NCBI RefSeq assembly: GCF_013385825.1
Contig: NZ_JACAPG010000017.1
Coordinates: forward strand, 24,146-88,145
Reading direction: 5' to 3'
Length of the DNA: 64,000 bases
Source of the DNA: Pseudomonas reactans
Lineage (GTDB): Bacteria; Pseudomonadota; Gammaproteobacteria; Pseudomonadales; Pseudomonadaceae
Position 1 is the first letter of the stretch; each line of letters starts with the position of its first letter. Below, piece after piece: positions 1 to 8,316 of this stretch. The position numbers and the translations under genes were made by a program. The notes under the pieces are model-generated. The model made no database searches. It was given only the letters and a program-made list of their open reading frames with translations, and was not told where the DNA came from.

Positions 1-1177
1 TGATGCGCGCCGGGTCCTGGCCGCCCTTTTGCGCCAGGTCCACCAGTTGCCAGCGGTGATCGAAGGCAAACACGAACAATTGCTTCCAGGCCTTGCGCGG
101 CACCGTCACGCGGTGCAGGCGTTGCAGGGTCACGTCCTGATCCGGGCGGGTAATCGGCACCGGGCTGTTGAACAGGTATTCCAGTTCCGCAGGCGTCGGC
201 ATGGCCGGCGCGCAGGCGTGGCGGGAGACGACCAGGCCGCCACAGGCGTTGGCCAACTGGCTGCAACGCTCGTCACTCGCGTCGTTGATCCAGCCGCTGA
301 GGAAACCCGACATGAACGCATCGCCGGCGCCCAATACGTTGAGCACTTCAACGCGCACACCGGGGTAGATAGCACCGTCTTCCAGCCGCGCTGGAATAGC
401 GCCGTGGATCACCGTGCAACCCTGCGGGCCGAGCTTGACCACCAGGGTCGCCGGGGTCAGTTCGCGCACCTTACGCAGGGCGGCAAGCAAGTCTTCACTG
501 CCCCCAGCGATAAGAAATTCTTCTTCAGTACCGACGATCAAATCAAAACGCGGCAGGATGGTCTGCACGTGCTGGCTGACATTCTGGTCAGCGACAAACC
601 GGGTTTCGCCATCGGCCTTGCCCGCCAGGCCCCACAGCACGGGGCGGTAGTCGATATCCAGCACACGCTTGACGTTGTGCTTGGCCGCGTAGTCCAGGGC
701 CTGGATGCTGGCCTTGTACACGCCGTCGGTGGAGAAATGCGTGCCGGTGATCAGCAGCGCTTTGCTGGAGGCGATAAACGCTTCGCTGATGTCTTCGGCG
801 CGCAGGGCCATGTCGGCGCAGTTTTCGCGGTAGAACACCAGGGGGAAGGTTTCGCGGTCCTTGAGGCCGAGCAACACCAGGGCGGTGAGGCGTTCCGGGT
901 CGACCTTGATGCCGCTGACGTCACAGCCTTCGCGGGCCAGGGACTCCACCAGAAAGCGCCCCATATGGTCGTCGCCGACCCGGCTCAACATCGCCGACTT
1001 GAGCCCCAGCCTGGCGGTGCCGAAGGCGATGTTGGCGGAAGAACCGCCGAGGTACTTGGCGAAGCTGGACACGTCCTCAAGCCGCGCACCCACTTGCTGC
1101 GCATAAAGGTCGACGCCCAGGCGCCCAAGGCAAATCAGATCCAATTGACGCCCACTGGCAAAACGAGTCTGGCCCAT
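1..1177 (-). CDS. iolC: Bifunctional 5-dehydro-2-deoxygluconokinase/DUF2090 protein IolC (partial, C-terminus outside window)
   Basis: PfkB-family sugar kinase that phosphorylates 5-dehydro-2-deoxy-D-gluconate in myo-inositol breakdown. The minus-strand frame is open from ATG at 1177 (M-G-Q-T-R-F, preceded by AGGAG) to the window edge, giving 392 residues. The sugar-binding start (DLICLGRLGVDLYAQQ) and the catalytic GAGDAF motif near residue 285 are visible. From about residue 365 the text changes to a second domain beginning FVFAFDHRWQLVDLAQ, which resembles the DUF2090 domain fused to IolC in many proteobacteria. It is divergent from iolR, fitting IolR control. The remainder of the iol operon should lie left of the window. 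Confidence 0.92.
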   Translation of the reverse strand, partial: MGQTRFASGRQLDLICLGRLGVDLYAQQVGARLEDVSSFAKYLGGSSANIAFGTARLGLKSAMLSRVGDDHMGRFLVESLAREGCDVSGIKVDPERLTALVLLGLKDRETFPLVFYRENCADMALRAEDISEAFIASSKALLITGTHFSTDGVYKASIQALDYAAKHNVKRVLDIDYRPVLWGLAGKADGETRFVADQNVSQHVQTILPRFDLIVGTEEEFLIAGGSEDLLAALRKVRELTPATLVVKLGPQGCTVIHGAIPARLEDGAIYPGVRVEVLNVLGAGDAFMSGFLSGWINDASDERCSQLANACGGLVVSRHACAPAMPTPAELEYLFNSPVPITRPDQDVTLQRLHRVTVPRKAWKQLFVFAFDHRWQLVDLAQKGGQDPARI

Positions 1178-1301
1178 GCTGGCTCCTGTTATTTTTATCA
1201 GCCTGCGTTGTGCCGACGTGGCGACGGCAAACGCTCTTGGTGGGAGCAGACTAGAACGTCCGGCGACGCCAATCAATATTTATTCCAGATATTTTTTCAT
1301 T

Positions 1302-1315
1302 GGAATATTTTTTCC
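1302..1315. promoter_or_regulatory. Candidate IolR operator (GGAA-N6-TTCC)
   Basis: The iolC-iolR intergenic region has GGAA, six A/T bases, then TTCC. This agrees with the palindrome I recall being reported for rhizobial IolR. It lies in a strikingly AT-rich patch (about 1270-1320). A second TTCCA (1283-1287) lies upstream and pairs with the TGGAA at 1301-1305, so more than one dimer could bind. The position suits control of both divergent genes. Confidence 0.55.
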
Positions 1316-1461
1316 ATTAAGCTTGTACAGAGCCAGTCCCACTACAGTGCATCGTTTCAGCAGGCCACGCCGGCCGTGATGCCGGGGTATTTTTTTGCGC
1401 CTACCCTGTAGACTTGCGCCACCCATCAGCGCAACAGACAACAACGCCAGAAGGATTGCCC

Positions 1462-2370
1462 ATGTCCCGCACCGATCCCGAGACCACCCTGGAAGACACT
1501 CTCGCCAGCCCTCCGATCAATGCCGAGCGCCTGTTGCAGCTGATCACCGACGAATACGAGAGCCTGCCGCGCCAGCTCAAGCGCATCGCCAGCTACATGA
1601 GCCAGCAGAGCGACCGGATCATGGTCGACCGCATCAGCGACATCGCCCGCGAGTGCGAGGTGCACCCGTCGGCCATCGTGCGCTTCTCGCAACGCTTCGG
1701 GTTCAGTGGCTTCAGTGAGATGCAGGCGTTGTTCCGCGAGGCCTACACCCACAAGACCACGCCGGTGCAGAACTACCAGCAACGCATCCGCAGCATGATC
1801 GCCAACAAGTCGCAAAAGGCCAGCGGCGGCGACCTGGCGCGCGAATGCGTCAACGCGACCTTGTCCGGTATCGAGCGCCTGGGGCTGGAGTTGGATGATG
1901 TGGCGTTCGACAAAGCCGTGGACCTGGTGGTGAATGCCGACAATATCTACGTGGTCGGCGTGCGCCGCTCTTTTGCGGTGGCCGATTACCTGGTCTACAA
2001 CTTGCAGCACACCAACAAGCGCATCCACCTGATCTCAGGCCTGGGCGGCAGCTACCGCGAGCAGATGCGCAGCGTGCGTGCCAATGACCTGGTGATCGCC
2101 ATCAGCTTTACGCCTTACGGCAAAGAGACCCAGCACTGTCTGCGCATCGCCCAGCACCACCAGGCCAAGACCCTGATCATCACCGACAGCAACCTGTCGC
2201 CCCTGGCCAAGCGGGCGAACGCGGTGCTGTTGGTGAATGAAGGTTCGTCGTTTGCCTTCCGCTCGTTGAGCGCCACCCTGTGCCTGTGCCAGGCGTTGTT
2301 TATTGCGGTGGCGTACCGGTTGGAGTTGAAGGTGGATGAGATTCATGAGCAGGTCGGCTTCGACGACTGA
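1462..2370 (+). CDS. iolR: MurR/RpiR-family transcriptional regulator, probable inositol regulator IolR
   Basis: A 302-residue DNA-binding regulator. The N-terminal RpiR-type helix-turn-helix spans about residues 20-95 (SLPRQLKRIASYM, then VDRISDIARECEVHPSAIVRFSQRFG). A SIS sugar-phosphate-binding domain follows at about 130-270 (NIYVVGVRRSFAVADYL, SFTPYGKETQHCLRIA). ATG at 1462 is preferred over upstream in-frame codons because the family's N-terminus is matched and a purine-rich AAGGA lies 6 bases upstream. Its location beside iolC makes inositol-responsive repression likely. The last 71 bp overlap the 3' end of the convergent cusA gene. Confidence 0.88.
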   Translation: MSRTDPETTLEDTLASPPINAERLLQLITDEYESLPRQLKRIASYMSQQSDRIMVDRISDIARECEVHPSAIVRFSQRFGFSGFSEMQALFREAYTHKTTPVQNYQQRIRSMIANKSQKASGGDLARECVNATLSGIERLGLELDDVAFDKAVDLVVNADNIYVVGVRRSFAVADYLVYNLQHTNKRIHLISGLGGSYREQMRSVRANDLVIAISFTPYGKETQHCLRIAQHHQAKTLIITDSNLSPLAKRANAVLLVNEGSSFAFRSLSATLCLCQALFIAVAYRLELKVDEIHEQVGFDD

Positions 2371-5300
2371 GCATCAACCGATAGGCCGCCGGGATCACAA
2401 ACAGCGACAACAACGGTGCGGTGAGCATCCCGCCGATCATCGGCGCGGCGATGCGGCTCATCACTTCGCTACCGGTGCCGCCGTCCAGCAGGATCGGCAA
2501 CAAGCCCGCGATGATCACCGCCACCGTCATCGCCTTGGGCCGTACCCGCAGCACCGCGCCTTCGGTGATGGCGGCCAGCAGGTTCCCATCCTTGCGTTCG
2601 GCCCAGGCGTTTTTCAGGTAGAGCAGCATGATCACGCCGAACTCCGCCGACACACCGGCCAGCGCGATAAACCCTACGCCCGTGGCCACCGACAGGTTGA
2701 AACCCAGCCCGTAAAGCAACCACACCCCGCCCGTCAGTGCGAACGGCAAAGTCGCCAGGATCAGCAATGCTTCGTCCGCCCGGCGAAAGGTCAGGTACAG
2801 CAGCACGAAGATGATCAGCAAGGTCGCCGGCACCACCAATTTCAGGCGTTGATTGGCCCGCTCCAGGAATTCGAACTGCCCCGAATAGCTGAGGCTCATG
2901 CCCGGTTGCAGCTGCACCTGCTGGTTGATCGCTGTGCGCAAGTCCTTCACCACCGACGCCAAATCACGATCACGCACGTCGATGTAGACCCAGCCGGAAG
3001 GCCGAGCGTTTTCGCTCTTGAGCATCGGCGGGCCGTCGCTCACCTTGACCTTGGCCACCGTGCCCAGGGTGATCTGGCTGCCTGACGGCGTGTAGATCGG
3101 CAAGTTTGCCAAGGCCGTCACCGAGTCGCGCCATTCCTTCGGGTAACGCAGGCTGATCGGGAAGCGCGCCAGGCCTTCCACGGTTTCGCCAATGGTTTCC
3201 CCGCCGATGGCACCCGACACAATCGACTGCACATCGGCGATGTTCAGTCCGTATTGCGCGGCCGCCGCCCGGTCGATATCCACGTCGATGTAACGGCCGC
3301 CGGTCAAGCGTTCGGCCAAGGCTGAACTGACGCCCGGCACGCCCTTGGCGACCTTTTCCACCGCCTGGGTCACTGCGTCGATCTGCATCAGGCTGGTACC
3401 GGCCACCTTCACGCCGACCGGGCTTTTCACGCCGGTGGCAAGCATGTCGATGCGGTTGCGGATCGGCGGAATCCAGATATTGGTCAGCCCCGGCACCTGG
3501 ACCACGCGGTCGAGCTCCTTGACCAGTTTGTCCGGGGTCATGCCGGGGCGCCATTGGTCACGGGGCTTGAACTCGATAGTGGTCTCGAACATTTCCAGCG
3601 GGGCCGGGTCAGTGGCGGTTTCGGCGCGACCGGCCTTGCCGAACACGTGTGCGACTTCGGGTACGGTCTTGATCAGCCGGTCGGTGCGTTGCAGCAACTC
3701 ACCCGCCGTTTGCGTCGACAGACCCGGCAGTGCCGAGGGCATGTACAGCAAGTCCCCTTCGTCCAGCGGCGGCAAAAATTCCCCACCCAGCTTCGAGATC
3801 GGCCACAGCGCACTGGCGACCATCAGCAACGCTACCACCAGGGTCAGGCGCGGCCGACGCAGCACCGCCTCCAGCGCAGGCTGGTAGAGCTTGATCAGGC
3901 CACGATTGAGCGGGTTACGCTGCTCATCCGGGATACGCCCGCGAATCCAGTAGCCCATCAGCACCGGGATCAAGGTCACCGACAAACCGGCGGCCGCCGC
4001 CATGGCGTAGGTCTTGGTGTAGGCCAGCGGGCCGAACAGCCGACCTTCCTGGGCCTGCAAGGTGAACACCGGAATGAACGACAAGGTGATGATCAACAGG
4101 CAGAAAAATAGCGCCGGGCCAACCTCCACCGCCGCGTCGGTCATGACCTTCCAGTGGTCTTCACCCTTGAGTTCACGACCCGGATTGGCGTGGTGCCAGG
4201 CTTCGATTTTCTTGTGGGCGTTTTCGATCATCACCACCGCCGCGTCGACCATCGCGCCGATGGCAATCGCAATGCCGCCCAAGGACATGATGTTGGCGTT
4301 GATGCCCTGGAAGCGCATGACAATAAACGCGATCAACACCCCCACCGGCAACGAGATGATCGCCACCAGGGATGAACGCAGGTGCCACAGGAAAATCCCG
4401 CAGACCAGCGCCACCACCAGGAACTCTTCCAGCAGCTTGTGGCTGAGGTTGTCCACGGCGCGGTCGATGAGTTTGCTGCGGTCGTAGGTGGTGACGATCT
4501 CCACGCCGGGCGGCAGGCTGCTTTTCAGTTGCTCAAGCTTGGTTTTTACCGCTGCGATGGCCTCCCGCGCGTTCTTGCCACTGCGCAGGATCACTACACC
4601 GCCCACCGCTTCGCCTTCGCCGTCCAGTTCGCTGACGCCCCGACGCAGGTCCGGCCCCAGTTGAACGGTTGCCACATCACCCAGGATGACAGGTACGCTG
4701 TTGGCGTCCAGCCGCAAGGGAATCCCGCGAAAATCCTGCAGCGACTTGAGGTAGCCGGACGCCCGCACCATGTACTCGGACTCGCCCATGTTCAGCACCG
4801 AACCGCCGGCTTCCTGGTTGGCTTTGCCGATGGCCTCCACCACCTGTGCCTGGGTAATGCCGCGATTGGCCAGGGCCAGCGGATCGAGCTGCACCTGATA
4901 TTGCTTGACCTGGCCACCGATGGTCGCGACTTCGGCCACATTGGGCAGGGTCTTGAGCTCGAACTTGAGGAACCAGTCCTGCAAGGCGCGCAACTGCGCC
5001 AGGTCATGCTGGCCGCTGCGGTCCACCAGTGCGTACTGGTAGATCCAGCCGACGCCAGTGGCGTCCGGCCCCAACGCCGGTTTGGCCGATGCGGGCAAGC
5101 GCGCCTGCAACTGGCTAAGGTATTCCAGCACCCGCGAACGCGCCCAATACAAGTCGGTGCCTTCGTCGAACAGCACATAGACGTAGCTGTCGCCGAAGAA
5201 TGAAAACCCGCGCACGGTCTTGGCGCCCGGTACCGAAAGCATGGTGGTGGTCATCGGGTAGGTGACCTGGTTTTCCACGATCTGCGGCGCCTGGCCGGGA

Positions 5301-5458
5301 TACGGCGTGCGGATGATCACCTGCACATCGGAGAGATCCGGCAGTGCGTCGACCGGCATGTTTTGCACCGCCCAGACGCCCCAAGCCGTGACAAACAACG
5401 TCGCGAGCAATACCAGAAAACGGTTGGCAACTGACCAACGAATCAATAAGGCGATCAT
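2300..5458 (-). CDS. cusA: Copper/silver efflux RND permease CusA
   Basis: Inner-membrane proton-driven pump, 1052 residues, the usual size for the heavy-metal RND family. Counting codons gives methionines at 573 (LLYMPS), 623 (LEMFET) and 672 (IDMLAT), the same numbers as the three metal-binding methionines of E. coli CusA. Asp405 (AMVDAAVV), part of the proton relay, is also in place. These residues argue for Cu(I)/Ag(I) rather than Zn/Co/Cd. ATG at 5458 overlaps the cusB stop by 4 bp, so the two are translationally coupled. The C-terminus is short and proline-rich, and its coding end overlaps iolR. Confidence 0.95.
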   Translation of the reverse strand: MIALLIRWSVANRFLVLLATLFVTAWGVWAVQNMPVDALPDLSDVQVIIRTPYPGQAPQIVENQVTYPMTTTMLSVPGAKTVRGFSFFGDSYVYVLFDEGTDLYWARSRVLEYLSQLQARLPASAKPALGPDATGVGWIYQYALVDRSGQHDLAQLRALQDWFLKFELKTLPNVAEVATIGGQVKQYQVQLDPLALANRGITQAQVVEAIGKANQEAGGSVLNMGESEYMVRASGYLKSLQDFRGIPLRLDANSVPVILGDVATVQLGPDLRRGVSELDGEGEAVGGVVILRSGKNAREAIAAVKTKLEQLKSSLPPGVEIVTTYDRSKLIDRAVDNLSHKLLEEFLVVALVCGIFLWHLRSSLVAIISLPVGVLIAFIVMRFQGINANIMSLGGIAIAIGAMVDAAVVMIENAHKKIEAWHHANPGRELKGEDHWKVMTDAAVEVGPALFFCLLIITLSFIPVFTLQAQEGRLFGPLAYTKTYAMAAAAGLSVTLIPVLMGYWIRGRIPDEQRNPLNRGLIKLYQPALEAVLRRPRLTLVVALLMVASALWPISKLGGEFLPPLDEGDLLYMPSALPGLSTQTAGELLQRTDRLIKTVPEVAHVFGKAGRAETATDPAPLEMFETTIEFKPRDQWRPGMTPDKLVKELDRVVQVPGLTNIWIPPIRNRIDMLATGVKSPVGVKVAGTSLMQIDAVTQAVEKVAKGVPGVSSALAERLTGGRYIDVDIDRAAAAQYGLNIADVQSIVSGAIGGETIGETVEGLARFPISLRYPKEWRDSVTALANLPIYTPSGSQITLGTVAKVKVSDGPPMLKSENARPSGWVYIDVRDRDLASVVKDLRTAINQQVQLQPGMSLSYSGQFEFLERANQRLKLVVPATLLIIFVLLYLTFRRADEALLILATLPFALTGGVWLLYGLGFNLSVATGVGFIALAGVSAEFGVIMLLYLKNAWAERKDGNLLAAITEGAVLRVRPKAMTVAVIIAGLLPILLDGGTGSEVMSRIAAPMIGGMLTAPLLSLFVIPAAYRLMLSRRSRPAHESHPPSTPTGTPPQ

Positions 5459-6633
5459 GGTTGAATAATCCCGCGCAAACTGGCTTCAGAGTCCAGCAGG
5501 AATTGACCGGACGCGACCACCTGCTGGCCTTCCTGCAAACCGCTGCGGATCACCGTCATCTCCTGGCTTTGCGCGCCGACCTCGACATCCACCGGACGGT
5601 AATGCCCGCCCTCCTCGGCCAGCATCACCAGCGTACGTTTACCGGTACGGATCAACGCTTCGCTGGGCACTTGCAGCACGGATTGCGCGGAGGATTGCGC
5701 CAGGCGCACCTGGGCGGTCATGCCGGGGCGCAAGGTGCCGTCTGTATTGGGCAGTTCAACGCGAACCTGCACGGTACGGCTGTCGCCGGCAATCGCCGGC
5801 AGAATGGCACTGACGGTGCCCTTGACGGTTTGCTCCGGCAGCCCGACAAAGCGGCTTTCCACCGCTTGCCCCACAGCCAGCGCAGCACCTTGGGCTTGCG
5901 GCACAGCAACCTGCAACCACAGGCGATCCAGGCCATTGATGCGCGCCAGGGTCTGCCCCGCCGCCATCGTCATGCCTTCGCGCACGTCCAGGGTTTGCAC
6001 CACGCCGCCGATGGGGCTGGCGACGGTCAATACCGATTGCACACGGCCGCTTCGCTCCATCTGCGCGATCAACCCGGCGGGCATACCGCTAAGGCGCAAA
6101 CGCTGGCGCGCAGCCGCCAACAGACTCGCATCCGCGCTGCGGCGCAAGGCCAGGAACTCTTCCTGGGCCGCCGCCCATTCGGGTATCAACAGGTCAGCCA
6201 GAGGCGCGCCGGCCTTGAGCTCGTCGCCCGGCGCGCGGTCATACACGCGCTCGACAAAGCCGGCCGCCCGCGCCTGTACCACGGCGACGTCACGCTCGTT
6301 GAAGGCGAGGATGCCGGAGAGGTCCAGTGTGGACGCCAACACGCCACGGGTGACCATTGCCAGGCGCACTCCGAGGTTCTGCGCCACACGGGGGTCGATC
6401 TGCACAGCGGCGCTGTCTGCAGCGCCTTCGGCATAACGCGGCACCAATTGCATGTCCATGAAAGGCGATTTGCCGGGCTTGTCGAATTTCTGCTGTGGGT
6501 ACATCGGGTCATACCAGTACAGCGCCGGTTTGTTGTCGGCCATGGCCGCGACCGGAGCCGGTGCCTGCGCCAGCCAGTAACCGGCGCCCAGGCCACCGCC
6601 CAACAGCGCCACCGCGAGGAGTCGATTAATCAT
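5455..6633 (-). CDS. cusB: Copper/silver efflux periplasmic adaptor CusB
   Basis: Membrane-fusion protein of 392 residues linking CusA to the outer-membrane channel. It has an N-terminal membrane anchor or signal (LLAVALLGGGLGAGYWLA). Next is the CusB-type metal site: YDPMYP followed by KPGKSPFMDMQLVP, whose three methionines match the known Cu/Ag ligands that pass metal to CusA. A barrel-sandwich region (GFVERVYDRAPGDEL...GMTMAAGQTLARI) and a beta-barrel (LRPGMTAQVRL) follow. It overlaps cusC by 8 bp upstream and cusA by 4 bp downstream, so the three form one operon. Confidence 0.95.
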   Translation of the reverse strand: MINRLLAVALLGGGLGAGYWLAQAPAPVAAMADNKPALYWYDPMYPQQKFDKPGKSPFMDMQLVPRYAEGAADSAAVQIDPRVAQNLGVRLAMVTRGVLASTLDLSGILAFNERDVAVVQARAAGFVERVYDRAPGDELKAGAPLADLLIPEWAAAQEEFLALRRSADASLLAAARQRLRLSGMPAGLIAQMERSGRVQSVLTVASPIGGVVQTLDVREGMTMAAGQTLARINGLDRLWLQVAVPQAQGAALAVGQAVESRFVGLPEQTVKGTVSAILPAIAGDSRTVQVRVELPNTDGTLRPGMTAQVRLAQSSAQSVLQVPSEALIRTGKRTLVMLAEEGGHYRPVDVEVGAQSQEMTVIRSGLQEGQQVVASGQFLLDSEASLRGIIQP

Positions 6634-7855
6634 GGGAGGCTTCTCCGTAGGCGAAATACAGCTGCGCGCCGATCAGGGCACGTTGCTCAAGGGCATCGAT
6701 CTGTTTGAAACGGGCTTCGACCAGCTCACGGCGGGCGCTGACCAGGTTGAGCAAGTCCCCCTTGCCAGCGCGATAACCGGCCAGGCTCAGCGCGACCTTT
6801 TCTTCGGCCAGGGGCACCAGGCTGTCCTGGCTGCGCTGCACGGCGCGGTCCAGACGCTGGTATTGCGCCAGGTCGTCGTCCAGTTGCTGGGTGTGTTCGC
6901 GGGTGACCGCTTCGCGCTCGGCATCCAGCTGATCCAGTTCGGCTTGCTTGGCGGCGATCCCGGGGTTTTGCCGGCGACCGGGGAAGATCGGCAGGTCGAA
7001 ACTCAATTGCAGGCTGACCATATCGCCGTATTCACGCCCACGGTGCTGGTAGTCCACTTCCCAACTCCAGTCCGACGTCTTTTGCGCCTTGGCTTCGCGC
7101 AACCGCGCTTGCGCCTCGCGGGTGCGCGGCGCAAAGGCTTGCAGTTCAGGGTGCTGATGCAGGTTGTAACGCCCGTCGATGGGCCAGTTGGGCAACTGGC
7201 CGCTGGGCGCTTCATTGGCGGCCGGGCCGATCCAGCGCTTGAGCGCCGCGCGGGCCTGGGCGCGTTGCTGGGTCAGTTCGTCTTCGCGCCCGGCCAGTTC
7301 GGCGGCTTCCTGTTTGGGCATGACCGCATCCGAGGGCTGGCCGCGACCACCGGCCAATTGCGCACGCACGCTGTCTTGCAGCAGGCGGTTCTGCTGGTAG
7401 AAGTCCTTGAACAAGGCCTCCTTGCGTTCCACCGCATAGGCACGGATCCAGGCCTGGGCCGTGGCCTGGCGCACGTTCAGGCGCTCGATCCGACCTTCGG
7501 CCGCGGTGCGCTCCACCGCGGCATCGGCCAGCTCGATACGCGCCTTGCGCTTGTCGCGGCTGGGCACCTGTTGCTGGATACCGATCATTTGCTCGGTCAT
7601 GTCATCGCCATAGAGCGTGCCGCGATTGGGCCCACCGATGGGGAAGTTCTGCAGGCCAACCACCAGCTTCGGATCGGGCAATTCACCCGCGGGGATCGCC
7701 GCCTGGGTCGCAGCTTGCAACTTGGCCGACTCAGCAGCGAGCGACGGTGCGTTGTTCTGCGCCAGGCGCAGGGCGTCGTCCAGGGTCAGCGCATTCGCCC
7801 ACGCCGGCCACGCCAGCACGCCCACCACCAGGGCGCGCATGTAGAAGGGATTCAT
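6626..7855 (-). CDS. cusC: TolC-family outer membrane efflux protein of the cus operon (CusC-like)
   Basis: A 409-residue outer-membrane factor with signal peptide MNPFYMRALVVGVLAWPAWANA. Two OEP repeats follow, starting LTLDDALRLAQNNAPSL and, in the second half, YNLHQHPELQAFAPRTREAQARL. It has long alpha-helical stretches rich in Ala, Glu and Gln. It is somewhat short compared with E. coli CusC (about 457) and lacks the lipidated Cys, matching the CzcC/CusC-like proteins of pseudomonads. First of the three pump genes; the gene before it, 96 bp upstream, is the small Cys/Met-rich protein. Confidence 0.92.
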   Translation of the reverse strand: MNPFYMRALVVGVLAWPAWANALTLDDALRLAQNNAPSLAAESAKLQAATQAAIPAGELPDPKLVVGLQNFPIGGPNRGTLYGDDMTEQMIGIQQQVPSRDKRKARIELADAAVERTAAEGRIERLNVRQATAQAWIRAYAVERKEALFKDFYQQNRLLQDSVRAQLAGGRGQPSDAVMPKQEAAELAGREDELTQQRAQARAALKRWIGPAANEAPSGQLPNWPIDGRYNLHQHPELQAFAPRTREAQARLREAKAQKTSDWSWEVDYQHRGREYGDMVSLQLSFDLPIFPGRRQNPGIAAKQAELDQLDAEREAVTREHTQQLDDDLAQYQRLDRAVQRSQDSLVPLAEEKVALSLAGYRAGKGDLLNLVSARRELVEARFKQIDALEQRALIGAQLYFAYGEASHD

Positions 7856-7951
7856 GTTGAAAATTCCTGTTCCGTTGCGCTGCGCGCCGCATTACGCGGC
7901 CCACAGCAAAGCCATCCCGATCAGGGGATGCGTCTTGAGGTGCAACAGGAA

Positions 7952-8290
7952 TCAGGAACGGGGTGGGCGCCAGACGCCGGACGGCGTGCGGTCTGGGATG
8001 AAATCCGAAGAGGCGCTGACGAGCAGCGGATGCGCCAGGGTCAACGGCGCCTTGAGCATCGGCAGGGAGAGTTGCAGCAGGCCGCCGGTCTTGCATTCCT
8101 GGCCGGGTTTGCAGGCCTTGCCGTGATCGACGCCGTCCTGGCAGCAGTCCGGGTTCATGTCGGTCATCACCTGCATGTCCGACATCTTCATCGGGCAGGG
8201 TTCGGTGCTCGATGGCACCCCCGCCATCCCGGTCAGGGGAAGCGTGAGGCTCAACAGCAGGACCAGGACTAAACGCAAAAGGCGGCTCAT
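7952..8290 (-). CDS. Small secreted Cys/Met-rich protein, probable copper-associated
   Basis: 112 residues starting at ATG 8290. A clear signal peptide (RLLRLVLVLLLSLTLPLTGMAG) precedes a mature segment unusually rich in potential soft-metal ligands: CPMKMSDMQVMTDMNPDCC, then GKACKPGQECK. The C-terminus is hydrophobic then basic (GVWRPPRS). It is the leading gene of the cus operon, 96 bp before cusC, and starts 26 bp after the mocR stop. No canonical cusF is present, so a periplasmic metal-binding role is plausible but inferred only from composition and position. I do not recognise a named family. Confidence 0.75.
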   Translation of the reverse strand: MSRLLRLVLVLLLSLTLPLTGMAGVPSSTEPCPMKMSDMQVMTDMNPDCCQDGVDHGKACKPGQECKTGGLLQLSLPMLKAPLTLAHPLLVSASSDFIPDRTPSGVWRPPRS

Positions 8291-8316
8291 GGGGCGCGAG
8301 TCTAGCCAAGCGCGGG

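Noticed and set aside
6632..8272. Plus-strand ORF of 546 codons opposite cusC
   Set aside because: Shadow of the TolC-family gene and the small Cys/Met-rich gene.
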